DNA of 24,880 nt, taken from a virus. Shown piece after piece: positions 1 to 6,104 of the stretch. Within the stretch, counting starts at the first letter, position 1, and every line of letters begins with the position of its first letter. Position numbers and translations under genes: made by a program. Where the stretch lies: positions 1 through 24,880 of the IMG/VR virus record IMGVR_UViG_3300047318_000398; one strand, written 5' to 3'. The notes beneath the pieces were generated by a model. The model was not told the origin of the DNA and did no database searches. It saw nothing but the letters and a program-made list of their open reading frames with translations.

Positions 1-2429
1 CCGCCGGCCTTGTACACGAAGTCCCCGACCGGCCCGAACCCGAATTTCAGGCCACGGAGGAGACCGCTCATGAGGGCGACGCCTGCGGGGTGCAACAGGC
101 GCCGGTCCAAGCTGATGGGGCCCTTGTGCGCCTTGATCCAGCCCGCGATCCCCGACACCCACTTCTTGAGGGCCTCGTACGGACCCTTCATGCCCGAGAG
201 CAGCCCATTGATCACGGCCGCGCCCTTGCTGGAGAGCCAGCTGCCCGACCGGCTGAAGAACCCGGTCACCGGACTCTTCACATGACCGGACAGCCACCCG
301 CCGATGCCACTGGCAACGGACCCCGCACCTGACAGCAGACCGGAGACGATGCGCCCGCCAGCACCAGGAAGCCAGCCCCCGGCGCGACGGAACGCCCCGG
401 TGAAGGGGCTCTTCACGTGCGCCAGGAGCCAGCCGCCGATACCCACGGCGACACCCAGCGCACCCGACAGCAGCCCACGGATGATGTTCGCGCCGATCGG
501 CATCATCACCCTGGCCGGGGAGGCGATACCGAAGGAGTGCTCCAGCCAGCCCACCACGGCGTCCTTGATCCCGGAGAACTGACGGCCGAGCCCGCTCCAC
601 ATCGACGTCACGCCGGACCACAGGCCCTCGACGATCATCCTGCCGACGCCGTACAGCCAATGGTTCGCACCCGAGATCGCGTTGGACAGGGTGCCGTTCT
701 TCCGGTCGAAGAAGTGGGCGATGGCCCGGCTCGCAGTGGCCAGACCGCGGCCGATCTGCGCGAAGCCCTCGCCGAAGAACGTGAACATCCCGCCAAGGCC
801 CTGCCAGGCGCCCATCAGCCGGCCGATGACGTACGTCAGGCCCGAGACCGCGAGGACCGTCAGGCCGATCGGGCCCAGCGCCGCCAGCCACGATGTGGCC
901 ATGGCTCTGCCTAGGCCCTTGAAGGCAATAGTGAGTTGCAGGATCTTGTTCGTGATCGCGGTGGCGATCATGACGTCGACGATCGTCTGGAACACCGGAG
1001 CCGGCGTATGCGTGACGATGTCCATGAACGCCAGCGCGATGCCGCCAGCGGCCTTCGCCACCGGCGTCCAGTCCTTCACCAGATTGAGCGCGGTGTCGTG
1101 CAGCGCCTTCCCGAACTTCTGGGCCTGCGAAAGCGGCTGAGCCAGCGACTGGCCCTGTGGCACGCCCAGCTTCGGCGCCGGGATGACTGCCGGCCCCTTC
1201 CCCGACAGCCCGGCGAAGAAGCCCTCGAACGTCTTGCCCGCCGAGTCGAAAGCACCCTTCGGCAGCAGCTTGTCGACCAGGCCCTGCCCGAAGTGCACGA
1301 CCGCCGGTAGGGCCGTCTTGCTGAGGTACGACACGAACTGGGTGATCGGCGGCAGGATGGCCGTGCCGACCTTGACGCTGAGCACTTCGAGGTTGGAGAC
1401 CAGCAGCTTCCACTGCGCCTGCGCCGTCTTACGCTGCGCCTTCACCGCATCATCGAACCTGCCGACGGAGTCGTTGACCTGCTTCTGCTTCAGCTTCAGC
1501 ACGTCGAGGTTGTTGAGCAGCGTCATGATGCCCGAACTGGACCGGCCGCCGCCAAATGCCCGGGACAGCAACTGCGAGGTCTCCACCGCGTCCAGGCCGG
1601 AGGACTTCAGATGGTCGCTGAGCAGTTGGATAGCCATGATCAGGCCGTCCGGCGAATCCATGGCAACGCCGAGGGCACGGCCCGAGAGACCGATCTTCCG
1701 AAGCTGCTTCTCCGCCGCCGCCGATGGGGCGGCCAGCAGCGAGAAGCTCATGCGCAGCCGGGTCGCGGCAGCATCAGCCGGGATGCCCTCATCTGTCATC
1801 AGCGCGAGAGCGGAACCAACTGACTTCAGCGACAGGTTGAAGGTCTTCGCCGACGCGAGGATGCCGGTGCCGATGGCGGCGTTGAAGTCCTCCATACGCA
1901 TGTTGCCCGCGCCGATGATCGCGTTGACCGTCGAGACAGCGTCATGGAACGAACCGGCACCCTTGATACCCGTGCGCCAGGCACCCGCCAACGCGTTGGT
2001 GGTCTCCTCCATGTTGGCGCCGCCGACAGCGGCCAGGTCGCTCGCCTGCCGGAGTGCCTTCATCGCCTGCGCGTTGCCCATGCCGACGCTCTTGAGGTGG
2101 TACAGCGAGTCCGCGAGCTCCTTCGGGCCCTGCTGCGCCGTGCGGCCCATGTCGAGCACGGCCTTGCTCAGCACCTTGACGTCCTTGGCGGTGCCGCCGG
2201 CCTGCGTCGAGATCTTCGTCATCGACGCCTGAAACTCGCTCGCCTGCTTGACCCCCTCGGCCATGCCGACGACCAGAGCGCCGCCAACCGCCGCACCGGC
2301 GTACATCGCGGCCTTGCCCAGCTTGTGCAGCCCGCGGTCAAGCACCCCGGCACGGCGGCCGACATGATCCATCGTCCGAGACGCGCGGTCCCGGGCGATG
2401 AGGTCGTAGACAACAGCCTTCCCCACCAC
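1..2429 (-). CDS. Phage tail tape measure protein (TP901 type), 3' end cut by window
   Basis: This protein sets tail length and fills the tail tube before DNA ejection. The minus frame is open from GTG 2429 (or GTG 2426) to the window edge, giving at least 809 residues. An in-frame TGA lies 27 bases upstream, and a GAGAGGGGG ribosome site precedes the start. Residues about 55-300 match the TP901 tape-measure core: EFQASMTKISTQAGG, LAAVGGANMEETTNALAGAW and LNNLDVLKLKQKQVNDSVG. A hydrophobic stretch follows at about 480-570. The C-terminal part has near repeats of about 45 residues built on GLLSGxxxVAxGIGGWL and HVKSPxTG (bases about 200-490). It lies directly downstream of the tail chaperone pair, the expected position. 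Function is near certain; the true length and C-terminus are unknown. Confidence 0.95.
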   Translation of the reverse strand, partial: MVGKAVVYDLIARDRASRTMDHVGRRAGVLDRGLHKLGKAAMYAGAAVGGALVVGMAEGVKQASEFQASMTKISTQAGGTAKDVKVLSKAVLDMGRTAQQGPKELADSLYHLKSVGMGNAQAMKALRQASDLAAVGGANMEETTNALAGAWRTGIKGAGSFHDAVSTVNAIIGAGNMRMEDFNAAIGTGILASAKTFNLSLKSVGSALALMTDEGIPADAAATRLRMSFSLLAAPSAAAEKQLRKIGLSGRALGVAMDSPDGLIMAIQLLSDHLKSSGLDAVETSQLLSRAFGGGRSSSGIMTLLNNLDVLKLKQKQVNDSVGRFDDAVKAQRKTAQAQWKLLVSNLEVLSVKVGTAILPPITQFVSYLSKTALPAVVHFGQGLVDKLLPKGAFDSAGKTFEGFFAGLSGKGPAVIPAPKLGVPQGQSLAQPLSQAQKFGKALHDTALNLVKDWTPVAKAAGGIALAFMDIVTHTPAPVFQTIVDVMIATAITNKILQLTIAFKGLGRAMATSWLAALGPIGLTVLAVSGLTYVIGRLMGAWQGLGGMFTFFGEGFAQIGRGLATASRAIAHFFDRKNGTLSNAISGANHWLYGVGRMIVEGLWSGVTSMWSGLGRQFSGIKDAVVGWLEHSFGIASPARVMMPIGANIIRGLLSGALGVAVGIGGWLLAHVKSPFTGAFRRAGGWLPGAGGRIVSGLLSGAGSVASGIGGWLSGHVKSPVTGFFSRSGSWLSSKGAAVINGLLSGMKGPYEALKKWVSGIAGWIKAHKGPISLDRRLLHPAGVALMSGLLRGLKFGFGPVGDFVYKAG

Positions 2430-2487
2430 GGCCCCCTCTCGGTGGCGTGCCGGTCACAGCACGGCGGGTGTATGGGCTGGAAAACGG

Positions 2488-2515
2488 AAGAGGACCGCTG
2501 GTCAGCGGTCCTCTT
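2488..2515 (-). terminator. Perfect 12-bp hairpin between tail chaperones and tape measure gene
   Basis: AAGAGGACCGCT pairs perfectly with AGCGGTCCTCTT around a GACC loop. On the minus strand it is followed by CCGTTTTCC, so it looks like an intrinsic terminator or attenuator. The stop codon of the frameshifted chaperone (2502-2504) begins at the last base of the left arm and runs into the loop. It could lower tape-measure expression relative to upstream tail genes, or stabilise the upstream mRNA. Confidence 0.75.
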
Positions 2516-3049
2516 GGTTTGCTTCTGCGGCTTCTCGGTCTTCGGCTTCGACGCGGTAGAACGCCATCCACTCGGTCAGCTCACGGCTGGAGACGCGTCG
2601 GAGCATCTCCGCTACGGAGCAGTGGAAGACGTCTCGGGCGAGGATGAAGTAGAAGCGCCGGTGACTGTCGACGCTTCGGAGTTTCCCGCCATCTCCTCCT
2701 CGTCGTCGCCGGTGATCCCCGACAGGGACGCCGCGACGTCGTACAGCCGGTCGATGATCTTGCCGTTCTTCGTGCCGAGCGCGGGCGCATCCCGGTCGGT
2801 GAAGAGGCGCTCACCGGCCTCGTCGATGATGCACTTCACCAGCAGCGACGCCCGCGCGTTGTCGGAGATCGGCACGATCTCCATGTGCTTGGTTCCGGCG
2901 CCGCGGATCTGACGGCGGGACGCCTCCCAGGCGTCGCGTTCCTCGCCGGTCAGGCCGCGCAGGATGACGTCACCGCCCCACTCGGGCACGACGACCTTCT
3001 CGATCTGCACGTCTACGACGGTCAGGATGGCGTCACGGGACAGGGACAT
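2502..3049 (-). CDS. Tail assembly chaperone GT fusion made by -1 frameshift
   Basis: Most long-tailed phages make a second, longer chaperone by programmed frameshifting between the major tail protein and tape measure genes; lambda gpG/gpGT is the model. Here the 0-frame protein would shift to the -1 frame at GGGAAAC (2681-2687) and continue for about 60 residues to TGA 2502-2504, giving about 182 residues. The extension reads RRFYFILARDVFHCSVAEML and then ELTEWMAFYRVEAED. The LTEWMAFYR signature is typical of the T part. This frame has no good start of its own, which supports frameshift expression. The product should bind the tape measure protein and recruit tail tube subunits. Frameshift efficiency cannot be read from sequence. 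Confidence 0.88.
2612..3049 (-). CDS. Tail assembly chaperone G (0-frame product)
   Basis: This 145-residue protein starts at ATG 3049 after a GAGGAG ribosome site. It is the unshifted chaperone that coats the tape measure protein during tail assembly. The first 110 residues look folded and acidic, with segments such as VVVPEWGGDVILRGLTGEER and DNARASLLVKCIIDEAGERL that resemble the gpG-like family of actinophages. The last 25 residues are Ser/Thr-rich and lie downstream of the slippery site, where the GT product diverges. It follows the gp10-like gene by 12 bases and belongs to the late operon. The assignment rests on position, length and the overlapping -1 frame. Confidence 0.88.
   Translation of the reverse strand: MSLSRDAILTVVDVQIEKVVVPEWGGDVILRGLTGEERDAWEASRRQIRGAGTKHMEIVPISDNARASLLVKCIIDEAGERLFTDRDAPALGTKNGKIIDRLYDVAASLSGITGDDEEEMAGNSEASTVTGASTSSSPETSSTAP
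2681..2687 (-). other. Slippery heptamer GGGAAAC for -1 frameshifting
   Basis: On the minus strand the 0 frame reads GCG GGA AAC, which contains the canonical XXXYYYZ heptamer GGGAAAC. Slippage by -1 joins the G chaperone to the LTEWMAFYR-containing extension. A GAGGAGGAG stretch lies just upstream and could act as a stimulatory Shine-Dalgarno-like element, as reported for some bacterial -1 sites. Confidence 0.85.
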
Positions 3050-3061
3050 GGGTGAGGCTCC

Positions 3062-3550
3062 TCATCGGGTGATGTCGCGGGTGATGCCGTCCAGCACGTA
3101 GTTCACGGCCACACGGGACCGTGGACCGGCGGCCGGGGCCACGACTTTGTAGAAGTACGGCTGCGCGGGCTGCTGAGCCCACACCTGGCGGTTGCCGAAG
3201 ATGGGGTGCCGCCAGCGCGGTTTGGCGCCCTCGACGTACTGCGGCAGCGCCTTGAAGTGCGACGGCATCTTGCGGCCGTCCACGCGGATGGACACACGGG
3301 CCTTGCGGCCGGTCGTCTTGACCTCCAGCCGCGTGGCCTTGGACAGGTTGCTACGCAGGCCCCCGACGCCGTACGCACGCCCGGAGGGGATGTTGCGGAT
3401 CGACGCCCGCACGATCGGGACCAGGGGCTTCGCGGCCTTGCGCAGTTCCTTGCGCATTCGCTTGGTGACCTCTTTGTTGTCCATGCGCCGCAGTTCACGC
3501 GACAGCCGGGACAGGTCGCGGCTGTGGCGCAGCTCCCAGTCCGGCTCCAT
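3062..3550 (-). CDS. HK97 gp10-like putative neck/tail completion protein
   Basis: This protein has 162 residues. The start ATG 3550 shares one base with the TAA of the tail tube gene (TAATG). It is basic and begins with a charged helical region (RLSRELRRMDNKEVTKRMRK), followed by APLVPIVRAS-like and IPSGRA segments. This pattern recalls HK97 gp10-like proteins, whose members sit at the neck or tail end and often begin with helices carrying R/K-rich faces. The C-terminal half is aromatic (QPAQPYFYKVVAP). Its position after the tail tube gene is less usual than between connector and tail tube. A tail completion or tail-tip role is therefore possible. It is clearly a structural-module gene; the precise role is inferred. 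Confidence 0.6.
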   Translation of the reverse strand: MEPDWELRHSRDLSRLSRELRRMDNKEVTKRMRKELRKAAKPLVPIVRASIRNIPSGRAYGVGGLRSNLSKATRLEVKTTGRKARVSIRVDGRKMPSHFKALPQYVEGAKPRWRHPIFGNRQVWAQQPAQPYFYKVVAPAAGPRSRVAVNYVLDGITRDITR

Positions 3551-4029
3551 TACGGCACCGTCAGGTTCTCGACCGGGATGGACGTGATCGTGAACTGGAT
3601 CATGATCTGGCTGGGGTTTTCCACGTCGCGCTGCTTCGGCTGGCCGGCGACCCGGACCGGGAAGACGTCGTACTTCAAGCCCGCGGTGTCACCCTCGGGG
3701 AAGATGCAGACGAAACCGGTGATGTCGCGCGGCAGCAGCGTGCGGACGTCGTTGGACGTCGACGACAGGTACAGCGTGATGCTGGAGTCGTCGGCGGTGA
3801 TCCGGCCCGGGATCTTGCCGGTGAACCGGGAGCCGAGGTCGGGGGTGTCGGCCTGGTCCGAGGTCGTCGCGAAGCCGGAGACGGCCGCGATCTCCGCCGT
3901 CAGGTCCGAGCCGGCGTTCAGCTCCGACCGGGTCGGCGAGTTCTTGTTCGCGATCGTGGAGACGAAGTAGTAGCGCGTGGTTCCCGGCGGGATGTAGCGG
4001 GTCGTGGGGGTGATCGGGGTGGCGACCAT
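3550..4029 (-). CDS. Major tail tube protein
   Basis: This 159-residue protein starts at ATG 4029, two bases after the preceding stop. The N-terminus (TTRYYFVSTIANKNSPTRSE) followed by ELNAGSDLTAEIAAVSGF closely resembles major tail proteins of Streptomyces siphoviruses. The middle is rich in beta-strand patterns (GRITADDSSITLYLSS) and the C-terminal part (SQIMIQFTITSIPVENLTVP) fits a tube fold. It is expected to polymerise around the tape measure protein. It sits upstream of the chaperone pair and the tape measure gene, the canonical order. Confidence is high from sequence pattern plus position. Confidence 0.85.
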   Translation of the reverse strand: MVATPITPTTRYIPPGTTRYYFVSTIANKNSPTRSELNAGSDLTAEIAAVSGFATTSDQADTPDLGSRFTGKIPGRITADDSSITLYLSSTSNDVRTLLPRDITGFVCIFPEGDTAGLKYDVFPVRVAGQPKQRDVENPSQIMIQFTITSIPVENLTVP

Positions 4030-4031
4030 GG

Positions 4032-4328
4032 TTACTCGCCCTTCGTTTCAGGTGCGGACGCGGACTTCGCGCGGGACCGCGCGGGGGTGGGCTTCTCATC
4101 GGACGGGTCGGAGACCTGTGCGCTGGGAGCGGGCGCGCTCTGGTCTTCCGAGTCGCGCTGCGCCGTCAGGACGGCGGCAGCCTTGGCGGCTTCAGCCGAG
4201 CGCACCGCCAGCTCGTCGGCGGGGACGACCTGCCAGCCGGCGCCTGCGTGATGGGGGACGGCGCCCTCATCAACCTCGATCTCCTGCTCCGGCGGCAGCG
4301 TGGGGTGCCGCATAATCACGGTGCTCAC
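4032..4328 (-). CDS. Small phage structural-module protein, function unknown
   Basis: A 98-residue protein read from GTG 4328, whose GTGA overlaps the TGA of the upstream gene (4325-4327). The first 40 residues contain IMRHPTLPPEQEIEVDEGAV followed by PHHAGAGW. Similar RHP...VPESAVPHxxxAGW patterns occur in short proteins near tail tube genes of many actinophages. The last 50 residues are low-complexity (Ala, Ser, Pro, Lys), ending in SRAKSASAPETKGE, and are probably disordered. The tight spacing to the tail tube gene (2 bases) suggests co-production. No enzymatic motif is visible. Confidence 0.75.
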   Translation of the reverse strand: MSTVIMRHPTLPPEQEIEVDEGAVPHHAGAGWQVVPADELAVRSAEAAKAAAVLTAQRDSEDQSAPAPSAQVSDPSDEKPTPARSRAKSASAPETKGE

Positions 4329-4663
4329 GGGACCCTCACCACCGCGACGGTGACGCCGGAGGTGACCGAGTAGCTGGTGATGGTCGCCAGGCCGGTCGAC
4401 GAGCTCGCGTAGATCGGCAGCAGCGGGATCATCCCGAGGCCGCTGGTCAGGGGCACACTGAAGGTGCTGGACGCCGTGGTGAGACGCCCGTCGACGAGGG
4501 CCGGGCAGGCGAGCGTGACCACGCACGCGGCGGCGTTGGTGTTCTTGACGAAGAGGAACATCCCGGGCCCCGTGGCGGCGGTGTCGCCGTTCGTGGGAGC
4601 CACGAGCAGCGTGGAGATGTCCACCCCGACGTTCGGGACGACGTTGGTAACGAGCGCGGTCAT
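4325..4663 (-). CDS. Putative beta-rich virion protein
   Basis: A 112-residue protein starting at ATG 4663 with an AGAGAGG ribosome site 8-9 bases upstream; a longer upstream extension in the same frame has no ribosome site. It is rich in Thr, Val, Ser and Gly with alternating hydrophobic residues (GMFLFVKNTNAAACVVTLAC, then TGLATITSYSVTSGVTVAVV), suggesting a small all-beta domain. It resembles the protein at 8135-8410 in style. It could be a decoration protein or a tail accessory protein. It lies between the tail terminator-like gene and the tail tube gene, downstream of the divergent moron. I do not recognise the family. Confidence 0.72.
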   Translation of the reverse strand: MTALVTNVVPNVGVDISTLLVAPTNGDTAATGPGMFLFVKNTNAAACVVTLACPALVDGRLTTASSTFSVPLTSGLGMIPLLPIYASSSTGLATITSYSVTSGVTVAVVRVP

Positions 4664-4690
4664 GCGCGGTACCTCTCTCTGTTCTTCTGG

Positions 4691-4720
4691 TTGACGGCCA
4701 CTCGGCTCGGACTGGACGAT
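4691..4720 (+). promoter_or_regulatory. Candidate promoter for a leaderless moron transcript
   Basis: TTGACG (4691-4696) is followed after 18 bases by GACGAT (4715-4720). Transcription starting 7 bases after the -10 would begin exactly at the A of ATG 4727. The mRNA would then be leaderless, which is common in Streptomyces. No Shine-Dalgarno sequence is seen at the normal distance from that ATG, in keeping with this. Confidence 0.5.
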
Positions 4721-4726
4721 GCGGAC

Positions 4727-5077
4727 ATGCAGGCAGCGATGCTGATTTCTCTGGCGGTCCTCGCGACCGCACTCACCGTGGTCATCCGGGCAGCGCGGAT
4801 GCGCATGCTCGCCGTCGCGCTGTGCATCGCGGCAGTGGCGTTCCTCGCTCTGGTCGCCGGAATAGCAGCGAAGGCGCCGTGGCTGTCGGTGCTGGGATTC
4901 CTCGGCCTCATCGCCGCGTTCCCGGTGTTCATCGGGGGCCTGGTGACACACGGCCGTCCCAGGCCGGCATCAGCGCCCCCGCCGCTGCCAGCGCCATGGG
5001 GCCCGTCGGCCAAGGAGGACGTCCCGGGCTGGAGGCCCGAAGGCGCGCCGGCCTGGCGGCCGAAGGGCCCGAGCTAG
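4727..5077 (+). CDS. Plus-strand small membrane protein (moron) inside tail operon
   Basis: A 116-residue protein from ATG 4727; TTG 4691 would add 12 residues but is also the -35 hexamer. It has three clear hydrophobic segments (about residues 4-22, 28-50 and 54-76), separated by basic RAARMRM and a short KAPW turn. A Pro-rich cytoplasmic-type tail follows, with a near repeat PGWRPEG / PAWRPKG. Third-position GC is high in this frame and the opposite frame is low-quality, so the plus frame is the real gene. It runs against the late operon and ends in a CTAG shared with the convergent gene. Lysogen-expressed morons of this shape often block superinfection, but that role is inferred. Confidence 0.72.
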   Translation: MQAAMLISLAVLATALTVVIRAARMRMLAVALCIAAVAFLALVAGIAAKAPWLSVLGFLGLIAAFPVFIGGLVTHGRPRPASAPPPLPAPWGPSAKEDVPGWRPEGAPAWRPKGPS

Positions 5078-5538
5078 CGCAGGGTGTAGGCGTCACAGTC
5101 GACGGAGAAGATGACGACTGCCTGGAGGCCACGGTCCGTCTGGTCCTGCGACAGGGAGTGCGACCCGATCATGGCGCGCATGACGGTCCGCTGAAGGGTG
5201 CGGTCTCGGGCAATCGCCATAGCGGCGCCGGTCATCAGCTCGTAAGCACGGGTGCGGGCCGCCGCAACATCGGTGTTGCCCGCGAGGACGGCGGCCACGC
5301 AACGGATCGACGACACCTCGCGGTCCGGGTTGCCGCCCATGCCCTCGCCGACGAGCTGAGCCTCAATGTCCGTCTCGCCCTCGACGCCGGTCCAGCCGAC
5401 AGACAACACCTCCAGCGCGGCCGTCGACTCGATGGCCGGCCCGTCCCGGACGACGACGCCCTCCAGTTCCGGGGCTGCGGCGAGGATCCGCACGAGTGCG
5501 TCGATGATCCCGGGAACCGTCGACATCCACCCGGTCAT
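5074..5538 (-). CDS. Putative tail terminator / tail completion protein
   Basis: A 154-residue protein from ATG 5538, sharing one base with the connector gene stop (TGATG). Residues 1-60 include a helix (VPGIIDALVRILAAAPEL) and strands around VVVRDGPAIES and LEVLSVGWTG. This resembles phage neck or tail-terminator proteins (the small alpha/beta minor tail family) that cap the tube and join it to the head. The position directly after the connector supports this. It ends at TAG 5074-5076, in a CTAG that also contains the stop of the plus-strand membrane gene. Assignment is moderate, from order and fold pattern rather than a signature. Confidence 0.65.
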   Translation of the reverse strand: MTGWMSTVPGIIDALVRILAAAPELEGVVVRDGPAIESTAALEVLSVGWTGVEGETDIEAQLVGEGMGGNPDREVSSIRCVAAVLAGNTDVAAARTRAYELMTGAAMAIARDRTLQRTVMRAMIGSHSLSQDQTDRGLQAVVIFSVDCDAYTLR

Positions 5539-6080
5539 CAGGCGACCCCGGGAAGGGCCACGCCGAGCAACTCCAGCGCCCTGCGGGGGATAGCGAAGCC
5601 GCGGCCCGGAACGTATGCCTCATGGTCTCCGCCGAGCTGCACGCCCATGGTGCCGCGCTTGGTCTCCCACAGATGCTGAAGGATGATCAGCGCCGCCAGC
5701 TGAAAGTTCGCCGGCACCACCGTGTAGCCGGCCGTGTAGGTCCACGCGACCAGGCCGGTCAGCGGGGATCCGGACAGCACCGTGACCCGCCCGGACCGGC
5801 CATGGACATGCATGGCCGACGTGCTCCAGATCTGCGACCCGTCGACAGCAGCCACTGTGGTCAGGGAGATGACCGGCGCCGACTGGAGCAGGAACGATGT
5901 GGTGGCGCACCCGAACTGCACCTCGTCGGTGATCGACCGCTGGTCGATGACCTCACCGCGCGCCTTCTCCACTGCTGACGTCACGCCGTCCACGAAGAGG
6001 CTGAGCTCGATGTCCTGGCTGGTGTCGTCGGCGTCGATGTTGAGCTGCCCCTTGGCCGCACCGAGCGTGATGATCCCCAC
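5538..6080 (-). CDS. Head-tail connector protein (gp6-like)
   Basis: A 180-residue protein from GTG 6080. It begins ITLGAAKGQLNIDADDTSQD and contains ELSLFVDGVTSAVEKARGEV. This is the pattern of phage head-tail connector (gp6/gp15-like) proteins: short N-terminal helices beginning with a LxxAKxxLNI motif and acidic residues. A central region rich in strands follows (VISLTTVAAVDGSQIW, VAWTYTAGYTVVPANFQLAA), then a C-terminal helix ending in PRRALELLGVALP. It should form a ring under the portal. It lies between the head gene block and the tail terminator-like gene. Confidence 0.82.
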   Translation of the reverse strand: MGIITLGAAKGQLNIDADDTSQDIELSLFVDGVTSAVEKARGEVIDQRSITDEVQFGCATTSFLLQSAPVISLTTVAAVDGSQIWSTSAMHVHGRSGRVTVLSGSPLTGLVAWTYTAGYTVVPANFQLAALIILQHLWETKRGTMGVQLGGDHEAYVPGRGFAIPRRALELLGVALPGVA

Positions 6081-6104
6081 CGGTCTACCTGCCCTTCCGC
6101 GCGG

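Noticed and set aside
1183-2232. Plus-strand open frame of 349 codons opposite the tape measure gene
   Set aside because: Ser/Ala/Pro-rich with no ribosome site; the minus frame has clear TP901 tape-measure sequence.
4660-5013. Minus-strand frame opposite the membrane moron
   Set aside because: Composition is shadow-like, whereas the plus frame has three clean hydrophobic segments and coding third positions.
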